Origin: SFTJ01 sp905210415
Lineage (GTDB): Bacteria > Bacteroidota > Bacteroidia > Bacteroidales > Muribaculaceae
Reading direction: 5' to 3'
NCBI GenBank assembly: GCA_902476295.1
Contig: CABSDC010000095.1
Coordinates: 1-8,620 of the forward strand
DNA length: 8,620 nucleotides
Shown: positions 1 through 5,962 of the stretch, one piece after another
Position numbering within the stretch: the stretch's first letter is position 1
Layout of the letters: every line of letters begins with the position of its first letter
The notes under the pieces: model-generated
Told to the model about the DNA's origin: nothing
Seen by the model: only the letters and a program-made list of their open reading frames with translations
Database searches by the model: none
Made by a program: the position numbers and the translations under genes

Positions 1-1523
1 CTGCCGTGTAAAACAAAAAAGACAGCTATCAAAAGCTGTCTTTCTTGTGGTGCAGTAAAGCAATCCAAATCCGAACCATTTTCCTTTGATGCGGCTTGGG
101 CCGCTTCCTCAAACGTGATGGTCTGTGTACCTTCTTTATAGTTAAAGGTTATCAAAACCTTATCATCGTACAGATAAATCGAATTGATGAACGTATCCAC
201 CAACGCTTGCCTCTGGTCTTTCAGGCTCATGTCCAGTTTACGGAAGCGCATCAGCCAGAAACGGATAAATTCCTCTTTGATTTTTGGCTTTGCCAGCTTT
301 TCTTCCGCAATGCGGGCTTCAAGCTCACGCTTGGTTTCTTCGAGCTGTTCCAACCGTTCCTTGGTGGAACTGGTGAGGATTCCGGCTTGAATTGCGTTGA
401 GCATATTCTGGATACCCGATTCTGCATCCCGGAGCTGTTTCTCATAGAGAGGAAGGTTGGTGTTCTCTCGGTCTTGCAGCTCCATGACCTTGGCGATAAT
501 GGATTCCATGGCGGCATCGTCCCGGACAAGCTGCATGGTCTGGTTCACCACCAGATCTTCCAGCCACTGTTTGCGGACAGTTTTCTTCTTGCAGCCCTTC
601 TTCTTTTTGGCCGTGGCACATTTATAGTAGCGGTGGACTTCTCCCGTCCGGCTTGTGCCGCTTTCGCCAAACATCAGCGCACCGCAGCAACCACAGTGCA
701 GCTTGGTTGTCAGCAGGTAATCGTCCTCTGCCTTTCTTCGGGCAGGGGCTTTCTTGTTTTTGGCAATCTTTTCCTGCACATCATCGAACAGTTCCAGCGG
801 CACGATGGGCGGAATCGCATCCGGCACGACCACATCCCGGAATTTCAGTTCTCCGATATAACGCCGGTTTTTGAGCATGTGCTCCACGCTGTTGTAAGTA
901 AATTCGCCTCCGACCGGGTTCTTGATGCCGTTTTCATTCAGCCAGTCCCGAATCTCTTTCATCGTGAGGCCATCCCGATACTTCGTGAACGATTCCAGCA
1001 CGAAAGGGGAGGCAAGCGGGTCGATGTGAAATTTCCGCTCGGAATCCAGCGTATATCCAAACGTTCCACGACCACCGTTGCAGCGGCCTTTCAGGATGTT
1101 CTCTGTCTGTCCACGGACAACCTTTTCGGCAAGGTCGGCAGAGTAGTATTCTGCATAGCCCTCCAGAACCGATTCCAGAATGATACCCTCTGGCCCCTCG
1201 GAGATGATCTCCGTAGCCGACATGAGCTTGACACCGTTCTTCTTCAGCTGGGTCTTATACCGGGCACTGTCGTAGCGATTCCGGGCAAAGCGGTCAAGTT
1301 TCCAGACCAGAACAATATCAAACAGCTTCTTGTCGCTGTCCTTTATCATCTGTTGGAATTGAGGGCGATTATCCGTCTTGGCAGAGATGGCGCGGTCAAT
1401 GTAGTGCTTGACGATAGTGATGTCATTCTTTTCGGCATAGGCCGTGCATTCACGAATCTGGCCTTCGATGGATTCTTCGCGCTGGTTATCACTGGAATAG
1501 CGGGCGTAGATCACAGCGGTCAT
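1..1523 (-). CDS. Large serine recombinase (site-specific integrase), 3' end beyond window
   Basis: The frame is open from ATG at 1523 to the left edge (507 codons, no stop), so the C-terminus is missing. Residues 1-140 are a resolvase catalytic domain. The predicted nucleophile is Ser10 in YARYSSDNQ, with the conserved Arg pair R78/R81 in LDRFARN. A recombinase domain follows at about 150-260. A zinc-ribbon has C277, C280, C302 and C311. A charged coiled coil (about 340-415) and a C-terminal tail complete it. This is the standard large-serine-integrase order, at near full length for the family. These enzymes integrate and excise phages and integrative elements by cutting both DNA strands at att sites. 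The start has GAGAGGTG about 7 nt upstream. The gene is more GC-rich than the AT-rich operon next to it, so the two may have different origins. Whether it mobilises the agr-like cluster cannot be decided here, since neither att site is visible. Confidence 0.95.
   Translation of the reverse strand, partial: MTAVIYARYSSDNQREESIEGQIRECTAYAEKNDITIVKHYIDRAISAKTDNRPQFQQMIKDSDKKLFDIVLVWKLDRFARNRYDSARYKTQLKKNGVKLMSATEIISEGPEGIILESVLEGYAEYYSADLAEKVVRGQTENILKGRCNGGRGTFGYTLDSERKFHIDPLASPFVLESFTKYRDGLTMKEIRDWLNENGIKNPVGGEFTYNSVEHMLKNRRYIGELKFRDVVVPDAIPPIVPLELFDDVQEKIAKNKKAPARRKAEDDYLLTTKLHCGCCGALMFGESGTSRTGEVHRYYKCATAKKKKGCKKKTVRKQWLEDLVVNQTMQLVRDDAAMESIIAKVMELQDRENTNLPLYEKQLRDAESGIQNMLNAIQAGILTSSTKERLEQLEETKRELEARIAEEKLAKPKIKEEFIRFWLMRFRKLDMSLKDQRQALVDTFINSIYLYDDKVLITFNYKEGTQTITFEEAAQAASKENGSDLDCFTAPQERQLLIAVFFVLHG
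11..43 (-). terminator. Intrinsic-terminator-like hairpin inside the recombinase frame
   Basis: On the minus strand AAAGACAGCT pairs perfectly with AGCTGTCTTT (10 bp, 6-nt loop) and is followed by TTTTTTGTTT, a classic Rho-independent terminator. The recombinase reading frame stays open straight through it, so the extreme C-terminal codons overlap the terminator. It presumably ends the recombinase transcript just past the window edge. The plus-strand T-run is only three bases, so it should act mainly on minus-strand transcription. Confidence 0.6.
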
Positions 1524-1591
1524 GGCAAGCACCTCTCTTTACACGTCATTGAACGGTGGAGCGTTCTTTCAAAGCACTGTTTCGTATAATG

Positions 1592-1620
1592 TATATACCA
1601 TGTTTTGATGGAGAAATCAA
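1592..1620 (-). promoter_or_regulatory. Candidate sigma-70 promoter of the recombinase
   Basis: The minus strand has TTGATT (1620-1615), a 17-nt spacer and TATATA (1597-1592), about 70 bp upstream of the recombinase ATG. Both hexamers are close to consensus and the spacing is ideal. The region is AT-rich, so chance matches are possible. A plus-strand TATAAT at 1585-1590 has no matching -35 and no gene to drive. Confidence 0.4.
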
Positions 1621-1660
1621 GACTTTTTATTATCTTCAGTTTTTCTTTTTGAACAATTGA

Positions 1661-1702
1661 CCCAACAGCCACCCCTCTCGTTGAAATGAGGTGACTGTTG
1701 GG
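1661..1702 (-). terminator. Long hairpin after the agr-like operon, possible transcription stop
   Basis: Arms 1661-1675 and 1688-1702 form a 15-bp stem with a 12-nt loop. In minus-strand RNA all 15 positions pair, two as G-U. In plus-strand RNA those two become C-A mismatches, so the structure appears suited to minus-strand transcripts. It lies about 20 bp beyond the stop at 1722, where an operon terminator would be expected. No U-tract follows, so classical intrinsic termination is doubtful. Alternatives are an RNA 3'-end stabiliser or processing site, or a palindromic recombination site. Confidence 0.45.
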
Positions 1703-1721
1703 CCGACTTGCTCGGATTCCT

Positions 1722-2459
1722 TTATTCTTCGTTTAGCTGGACGATGGTATTATAAAAGATTTTGTTTGGAATAACGACTTGAAGAACACCCTTTTTCAAA
1801 AGTGCTTCTATGCGTTTCATGACATACCAGTCACTTACCGGAGCAGAAATCGCTTTTAATACGTCTGCGGTAAGTTCACCAACCGAAATAGGAATTCTCG
1901 ATACTAAACTAATAATTCTCTGGTCGAAATAATCTATGTTAACGCTTTTAACATCGTTCGCATGCCAAATACGCATGGAGGTGTTTTCGTTTAATAGCTT
2001 TCCCCATCTTTTGGCATACTCAGTAATAGTTTCTTCCGTCAAATACTTTTGTGAGATCTTATCGGTTTTCCCTTCCATAAATTCTTTCAGACCTTCTCTG
2101 GATGCAAGCAAAATTCTATTTGTACCATACTTTGCTGCATAGTAACAAATATAATAAATGCCGCACCAACAATCGGCAGAACTCCTGACCCAAACACGCA
2201 GTGGCTTATGATTTATCATATCACATTGAACCGCATTCGCTGTACCATGATATTTCGACCACAGTTGTCTAGCTTCAATTTGGCTGTCAGGATAATATTC
2301 TGAAAGGCAATTCACGAATTGTTTGCAACGATATTCTGAATCGCAAGCATATTGAAGTTCTCCCATTGATAACATAAACGGAAACAACTTTACACTTTCG
2401 ACGATGCCTAAAGCTGCTAACATATTGACATCACTGGGTTCAAAAACAATTTCATCCAT
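1722..2459 (-). CDS. DUF1835/DUF3658-like protein, 245 aa
   Basis: This is a soluble protein with no signal peptide or membrane segment. Residues 1-120 look like the DUF1835 part, with a core around LRVWVRSSADCWCGIYYIC. Residues 148-168 (W..L..EN..MR) are the linker typical of this family. Residues about 177-230 (YFDQRIISL to IEALLKKGVLQV) resemble DUF3658. The molecular role of the family is not established, so no function is assigned. It is the last gene of the minus-strand run and starts 12 nt after the preceding stop. An in-frame TGA lies three codons upstream of the ATG, so 2459 is the only reasonable start. It lacks an obvious Shine-Dalgarno, which suggests translational coupling to the gene before it. 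Assignment is from remembered family patterns, not a database search. Confidence 0.8.
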   Translation of the reverse strand: MDEIVFEPSDVNMLAALGIVESVKLFPFMLSMGELQYACDSEYRCKQFVNCLSEYYPDSQIEARQLWSKYHGTANAVQCDMINHKPLRVWVRSSADCWCGIYYICYYAAKYGTNRILLASREGLKEFMEGKTDKISQKYLTEETITEYAKRWGKLLNENTSMRIWHANDVKSVNIDYFDQRIISLVSRIPISVGELTADVLKAISAPVSDWYVMKRIEALLKKGVLQVVIPNKIFYNTIVQLNEE

Positions 2460-2471
2460 AGCTGGTCAAAA

Positions 2472-3002
2472 TCATAATTTCGGGATGGTAACTTGTGTAG
2501 TTGCACTCCAATAGATTGGTTTGCTTGAGCCAACCACTCCAAAATAACACCCAACGCTGCAATCAAGATAAGTTCCAACATCATAGAAGTCATATGTATA
2601 GGTTGTATTATATATACTTTGTTCTGGAACTAGTGCTGTCGTTGAAAATGGGCAGCTTCGTTCGATGTTATCGGAATAGCTCGTGTAGTAATCCGTTCCT
2701 GAAACATTTTTTATTAAATCCGGGCCAATACCGACGGTAGTTCCACTCATATAAAAGCCCAATCCATTGGCCTTTGTATAAAGAACTCTCCATGTTCCAT
2801 CAATATACGATACAACTCTTGAGCCGTCTGTATTAGAAACAGGAATGCGCATTGGAACCTCGGCCAAAACATAAAATCCGAGATTCTCTTGTTCTTGCAC
2901 AGAAAGATTGAGAAGTTCTTCTATCGAATAATCATCGATCTTTCTCTTATTTCCAGTTGCAAATGCTGGCTGAATGGTCAGGAGAAATAAAACCGTGACC
3001 AA
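2472..3002 (-). CDS. Secreted protein of unknown function; start codon apparently lost
   Basis: I do not recognise the family. The listed start is TTG at 3002, the nearest usable codon, but it has no Shine-Dalgarno and cuts off the basic part of the signal peptide. The frame stays open upstream. It reads KTNKIKRLISIL before the hydrophobic core, and signal peptidase would cut after AFA (residue 15 of the short form). A strong AGGAGG at 3053-3048 lies 6 nt before an in-frame ACT (3041-3039), exactly where ATG should be. The mature protein (about 160 aa) is rich in Ser, Thr, Tyr and Gly and has three cysteines (C117, C148, C152), with no transmembrane segment. It precedes the DUF1835-like gene by 12 nt and belongs to the same run. 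It is either a start-codon mutant, which makes it a likely pseudogene, or uses a weak alternative start. Confidence 0.65.
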   Translation of the reverse strand: MVTVLFLLTIQPAFATGNKRKIDDYSIEELLNLSVQEQENLGFYVLAEVPMRIPVSNTDGSRVVSYIDGTWRVLYTKANGLGFYMSGTTVGIGPDLIKNVSGTDYYTSYSDNIERSCPFSTTALVPEQSIYNTTYTYDFYDVGTYLDCSVGCYFGVVGSSKPIYWSATTQVTIPKL

Positions 3003-3047
3003 TAGAATGGAAATCAGCCGTTTGATTTTGTTAGTCTTAGTATACTG

Positions 3048-3053
3048 CCTCCT
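3048..3053 (-). promoter_or_regulatory. Orphan strong ribosome binding site (AGGAGG)
   Basis: A perfect AGGAGG stands 6 nt upstream of the in-frame codon ACT at 3041-3039. The expected signal-peptide n-region (KTNKIKR) begins right after that codon. No ATG, GTG or TTG lies at a proper distance in this frame. The site therefore marks the ancestral start of the secreted-protein gene that ends at 2472. Confidence 0.6.
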
Positions 3054-3081
3054 AATTTATTTTTTTTCTTCACTCAATACA

Positions 3082-3245
3082 CTAAAGCTCCATTGGAATC
3101 ACCTTCATTAAATTTTCCCCTTCAGGTGTATACTCCTCGGCAAATAAATGTGAACCATACAAATGCTGAAACTACTAGAATACTGCTGGAATAGAAAATA
3201 TTGTGACCTTACACTGCTTTGGGTGATTACTTTGCTTTCCTTCAT
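3082..3245 (-). pseudogene. Decayed small membrane-protein ORF (tentative)
   Basis: An ATG at 3245 overlaps the TGA of the upstream gene (ATGA) and opens a 45-codon frame to 3108 (MKESKVITQSSVRSQ...). That frame loses protein-like character part way. A second minus-strand frame then encodes a convincing membrane helix (SILVVSAFVWFTFIC, about 3184-3140) and stops at 3122. A third frame carries an acidic, protein-like tail (EEYTPEGENLMKVIPMEL), with its stop at 3084-3082. The three pieces lie in consecutive order in three frames. This would fit one single-helix membrane protein of about 55-60 aa broken by two small indels. The reading is inference. Alternatively only the 45-codon ORF is translated, or nothing is. 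Confidence 0.3.
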
Positions 3246-3523
3246 TGAATAGCTAGAACAACAGCTACTATCAAGAACAAAGTTGAAAGCCCAAGCTGAA
3301 CCCATGCAATTTTTTCGTTTTCGGCATTGTTACAGCCTTTGGAGGATACTGCCACTTGGATATAATGCACTGCTACGATTCCATATGAGAAAAACAAAGA
3401 AGCCCAAGCATAAGGTACTGCGCTTTTATCTGTCAATCGGACAAGATTACTAGTCCATACTGAAATGCAGCCCCAAAGGGCAAAAGGAGCAATAAGAAAA
3501 AAGTTGCTTTTGCCTTTTTTCAT
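3242..3523 (-). CDS. Small hydrophobic membrane protein, 93 aa
   Basis: I do not recognise the family. Three membrane segments are visible at about residues 8-26, 38-58 and 74-92, with a basic N-terminus (MKKGK) and a polar loop at 60-72 that contains a cysteine. The ATG lies two bases after the stop of the Tat-signal protein. Its Shine-Dalgarno (GGGAGG) sits inside the last codons of that gene, so the two should be translationally coupled. Coupling of a secreted protein with a small multi-helix membrane protein resembles effector/immunity or export-partner pairs, but nothing here proves either. Confidence 0.75.
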   Translation of the reverse strand: MKKGKSNFFLIAPFALWGCISVWTSNLVRLTDKSAVPYAWASLFFSYGIVAVHYIQVAVSSKGCNNAENEKIAWVQLGLSTLFLIVAVVLAIQ

Positions 3524-3525
3524 TC

Positions 3526-4290
3526 TTAGCCTCCCACAGCTTGATGGTACGATTTTGTAGTATCCATAAGGTGTCCACCGGAATCATACGAATACAAAAT
3601 ATCATGATAGCAATGGGTATAGTAGCTATTATCATATGCGAAATGGACTTCATACAGCGATTGATTTATAACAACTTTCGATGGAGAAGTAGCTAGAACC
3701 ACACTAACCAAAAAGGATCCAACCGTAACAGCAGTGCTTCCCGGCAAGTGCAACCCAGTAATTAAAAGGCTTGCTGCAGTTTCAACTCCACCAATCTCAA
3801 TTTGCGCAATCGCCGTATTGTCAATTGTATAGCTGAGATTTGATACAAATATATGCTTATACTGTGATCCTGTAACATCACTTCCAACAGTGGCTCCCCT
3901 TGTTTGAGGCATAGATTTTGAAGTTGCTAATTTCAAAAAGACATCATAGCTTTGATTGGTCAATTTGCTTTTTTTCGTTTTTTGGGCTTTCGTATAGACA
4001 AGTTCACCTGTACCATCTTCTTTAACGCTCCGGTTCAAGGTAACATTTTGTCCATCAATATCAGTAAAGCGAGTTACTTCAATGATCGTATTTTTATCTA
4101 TTTTGTAGGACACTTGCACAGTTCTTGCAACAGTAGCCACCAAATTTTCACGGTCGCTTTTAGAAATAATTTTTGTTTTACTGATTGCACTGTCTGCAAA
4201 AGCCGTTGTCATTGGCAAATTTTGTAAAGCGGCTACTGTTATGCCTAAACATAAAGTTTTCAAGAATTCTCTTCGAGATACATCTTTCAT
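3526..4290 (-). CDS. Secreted protein with twin-arginine (Tat-type) signal, 254 aa
   Basis: The N-terminus holds a textbook Tat motif, SRREFLK (residues 5-11), then a mild hydrophobic core and a probable cleavage site after AFA (about residue 32). If functional, the protein would cross the membrane folded. The mature part is hydrophilic and basic to about residue 130. A Gly/Ala/Val/Ile-rich stretch at about 155-205 could insert in a membrane or form a beta core. A Tyr/His-rich C-terminus (YTHCYHDILYSYDSGGH) ends in VGG. I do not recognise the family. AGGTGAT upstream of the ATG supports the start. The gene lies 47 nt after agrD and directly before the 93-aa membrane protein. The final Gly-Gly codons form that gene's ribosome binding site, so they should not be read as a processing signal. 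Confidence 0.85.
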   Translation of the reverse strand: MKDVSRREFLKTLCLGITVAALQNLPMTTAFADSAISKTKIISKSDRENLVATVARTVQVSYKIDKNTIIEVTRFTDIDGQNVTLNRSVKEDGTGELVYTKAQKTKKSKLTNQSYDVFLKLATSKSMPQTRGATVGSDVTGSQYKHIFVSNLSYTIDNTAIAQIEIGGVETAASLLITGLHLPGSTAVTVGSFLVSVVLATSPSKVVINQSLYEVHFAYDNSYYTHCYHDILYSYDSGGHLMDTTKSYHQAVGG

Positions 4291-4337
4291 ATTCTATCAC
4301 CTCACATCGTTTTTGATATAATGTCTATCATATGAGT

Positions 4338-4484
4338 TTAGTTGCGATCAAGCGATTCAGGGACATCCGGCTGATACGCTGTAAAGCAGCAGGTGCTATT
4401 CACACTTAAGACTGCAATCGCCATTGCAAAAGCACATGTAATTTTACTCAGGAAAAAAATCAGTTTTTGTGAATTCTGTTTCAT
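4338..4484 (-). CDS. agrD: AgrD-like cyclic lactone autoinducer precursor, 48 aa
   Basis: This small ORF has an ideal ribosome binding site (GGAGG, 5 nt spacer, ATG at 4484). It shows the three-part AgrD plan: an N-terminal amphipathic/hydrophobic leader (residues 1-28), a core around NSTCCFTA (29-36), and an acidic recognition tail YQPDVPESLDRN. The tail matches the clostridial YQPxxPxxL pattern found after the mature peptide in cyclic lactone autoinducers. By analogy with Clostridium perfringens AgrD (TSACLWFT before HQPEEP), the first core cysteine, C32, would close a five-residue thiolactone ring, CCFTA. Ring size and N-terminal trimming are inferred. AgrB (5230-5817) is the expected processing enzyme, yet two genes separate them. 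The gene sits 13 nt after the preceding stop and is clearly co-transcribed. Confidence 0.85.
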   Translation of the reverse strand: MKQNSQKLIFFLSKITCAFAMAIAVLSVNSTCCFTAYQPDVPESLDRN

Positions 4485-4497
4485 ATTGTCCTCCACA

Positions 4498-5028
4498 TTA
4501 CATAGAATACGTTACATCGACTTCATTGTTTGTTCCGCGAGGAGTTCCCTTCAGCCAGCAAGTATGAGAAGCAATACCATTATAAGCGTTACTGGTAAAG
4601 GTGAGTTTTGCCGAACTGGAGTTATACGTCAAACTTGCATCACTATATGTGGAACCCAAAGTTGTAATCGAATAGTCCCATGCATTTGTGACTTTGTTAT
4701 TCGTCACTGTCATATAAAAATATGCATGAATCACCACTCCCTTATACGAAACCTTCCAAGAATTCGACGATTTCGCTACACGAGAAATTGAATTGTCCAC
4801 TGACTCGATAGTAATAGTTGCTGGATCACCATTACTGTCAACTACCGCAATTGCGAGCTTCTCGTTTGCCTTCAGTTGATCGAGATTGCTAAAAGTAACA
4901 ACATTGTTCTTAACGGTAGCTTTCGGTGAATTCGATTCAGCGAAGGCAGACTGAACGCCAAACGACATTACAACCGCAATAAAAAGCAGACTCGCCGTAA
5001 GTTTTTTGATGAATTTTCTTGTACTCAT
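4498..5028 (-). CDS. Sec-secreted protein, possibly DUF5626-like, 176 aa
   Basis: A clear Sec signal peptide (MSTRKFIKKL basic region, hydrophobic core, cleavage after SAFA near residue 30) precedes a mature domain of about 146 aa. That domain is rich in Ser, Thr, Asn and Val and probably all beta. The stretch from WKVSYKGVVIHAYFYMTV through the YDASLTYNSSS-like region to the C-terminus recalls small secreted DUF5626-type proteins, but this is recollection only. The start is uncertain: ATG at 5028 or GTG at 5034 (adding two residues). AAGGAAAGGA lies upstream of both, spaced better for GTG. The gene sits between the 56-aa membrane protein and agrD, so it should be expressed with the autoinducer operon. 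Function unknown. Confidence 0.85.
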   Translation of the reverse strand: MSTRKFIKKLTASLLFIAVVMSFGVQSAFAESNSPKATVKNNVVTFSNLDQLKANEKLAIAVVDSNGDPATITIESVDNSISRVAKSSNSWKVSYKGVVIHAYFYMTVTNNKVTNAWDYSITTLGSTYSDASLTYNSSSAKLTFTSNAYNGIASHTCWLKGTPRGTNNEVDVTYSM

Positions 5029-5046
5029 GATCACATTTTCCTTTCC

Positions 5047-5217
5047 TTATTTTGATTTGATTGCTTTTACGACTAAATAAATGACCAGTATGCCGATGCA
5101 GAGCGAAATAATTGTCAATGCCTCTGCCGTTGCATTAAGGCAAGCACCAATAAAATAAACCAATACCAAAAATGCAACAAAAGCGATAAGAAGCAGCACC
5201 CATTTGTTTTTTTTCAT
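5047..5217 (-). CDS. Two-helix small membrane protein next to agrB, 56 aa
   Basis: The ATG at 5217 follows GGGAGGTGATAAC, an excellent ribosome binding site, only 12 nt after the agrB stop. The product has a Lys/Asn-rich start (MKKNKW), two hydrophobic helices (about residues 6-24 and 35-50) joined by a short NATAEA loop, and a basic end (KAIKSK). It occupies the slot where agrD normally sits. It lacks a cysteine-plus-acidic-tail autoinducer core, so it is not the precursor. Both cysteines (C26, C40) are within or beside membrane helices. An accessory role in peptide export or AgrB function is a guess from position. Confidence 0.8.
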   Translation of the reverse strand: MKKNKWVLLLIAFVAFLVLVYFIGACLNATAEALTIISLCIGILVIYLVVKAIKSK

Positions 5218-5229
5218 GTTATCACCTCC

Positions 5230-5817
5230 CTATCTACAAAAGTTGGCATTAAATTTTTGTTGAACCAAAGGAATTGTTGAGAATACAATCAATACCCATT
5301 TGGAGAGATAGTAGCAAACTACATGACGTGTATACGGAAGCACATTAAAAATGGCAAGCAGGAAATCTATTGACGAAAGAACAGATGCGACCATCTTGTA
5401 ACTTGACCGCTTCTTTTCACTTAAAGGCTTATTCTTTGCTTCGATAGGTGAGAGAAAGATAGAGATGCCCAAAAGAGCTACTGTTGTCAGGATACGGAAA
5501 AGGTGATTTGCTGCGATTGCCTTACTTAGCAAAATGCAGATAAGTGCCAGTCCGGAGAATGCCAAATAGCATCTGGTGTGCGATGTTGCATGGTATCCGC
5601 CAATGTAGATTCGCTGTGGGATAAACCCAATCAAAAATGAAAGTGCGTACCGCACATCACCACACACAACAGCGATTAAAACAACAAGCAGAACGCTCAC
5701 AACAGATGATATGAGCAACTCGTACCCATAGACATACGCATCCGCCTTTGCTTCATCTATCACTTTTTGCTCGCAGAAAAGACGGACTGATTTTTGAGAC
5801 AGCGTGCGTTCCCACAT
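5230..5817 (-). CDS. agrB: AgrB-like autoinducer-processing membrane peptidase, 195 aa
   Basis: AgrB is a membrane cysteine endopeptidase that cuts the C-terminal tail from AgrD and forms the thiolactone ring. Length and topology fit, with helices at about residues 34-52, 55-69, 84-99, 105-122, 143-160 and 166-184. The catalytic pair is visible as H76 and C83 in GGYHATSHTRC, the family's H-x6-C spacing. The conserved SPIEAKNKPL loop lies at 123-132. The start ATG follows AAGGTGG by about 10 nt. It is the first gene of the minus-strand operon and is divergent from agrA. A tandem repeat suited to LytTR binding lies upstream, which suggests positive autoregulation. Confidence 0.95.
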   Translation of the reverse strand: MWERTLSQKSVRLFCEQKVIDEAKADAYVYGYELLISSVVSVLLVVLIAVVCGDVRYALSFLIGFIPQRIYIGGYHATSHTRCYLAFSGLALICILLSKAIAANHLFRILTTVALLGISIFLSPIEAKNKPLSEKKRSSYKMVASVLSSIDFLLAIFNVLPYTRHVVCYYLSKWVLIVFSTIPLVQQKFNANFCR

Positions 5818-5853
5818 TGCAGTTGCGCCACCTTATCTTCTGATTTTTGCTTC

Positions 5854-5881
5854 ACTGTATCATAAATTTCAGCAAAATCAA
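5854..5881 (-). promoter_or_regulatory. Candidate promoter of the agrB operon
   Basis: The minus strand shows TTGATT (5881-5876), a 16-nt spacer and TACAGT (5859-5854). An alternative -10 is TATGAT (5864-5859), with no -35 at ideal distance. Weak or mis-spaced elements are common in promoters that need AgrA-type activation. The direct repeats at 5889-5921 lie just upstream, at about -37 to -75 depending on the -10 chosen. Confidence 0.45.
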
Positions 5882-5888
5882 GAGGTTT

Positions 5889-5921
5889 GGCAAAACTGGT
5901 CGTTCTGGTGACAAAAGTGGT
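5889..5921. promoter_or_regulatory. Tandem direct repeats, probable AgrA/LytTR binding site
   Basis: GGCAAAACTGGT (5889-5900) and GACAAAAGTGGT (5910-5921) match at 10 of 12 positions and start 21 bp apart, two helical turns. LytTR-family regulators such as AgrA bind paired imperfect direct repeats on the same DNA face with this spacing. The site is between the divergent agrB and agrA genes, close upstream of both candidate promoters. It could therefore activate the agrB operon and also affect agrAC. Confidence 0.7.
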
Positions 5922-5933
5922 AGGTCAGGCTAC

Positions 5934-5962
5934 TTGTAAGGAGCCTTTGCACAGTCTATAAT
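5934..5962 (+). promoter_or_regulatory. Sigma-70 promoter of agrA-agrC
   Basis: TTGTAA (5934-5939), a 17-nt spacer and a perfect TATAAT (5957-5962) lie 35 bp upstream of the agrA ATG, giving a 5' leader of about 28 nt. The strong -10 suggests basal expression of the sensor pair without activation. Confidence 0.7.

Noticed and set aside
96..1589. Plus-strand open frame of 497 codons
   Set aside because: It is the antisense shadow of the serine recombinase. The minus-strand frame has catalytic and zinc-ribbon motifs and a ribosome binding site, while the plus-strand product is low-complexity and has none.
3526..3540. C-terminal Gly-Gly of the Tat-signal protein as a leader-processing motif
   Set aside because: The glycine codons form the GGGAGG ribosome binding site of the next gene, and double-glycine motifs act at the end of leaders, not at the end of proteins.
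5047..5217. 56-aa protein as the AgrD precursor
   Set aside because: It sits in the usual agrD position and has two cysteines, but they lie in or beside membrane helices, and there is no acidic proline-containing tail. The ORF at 4338-4484 fits far better.
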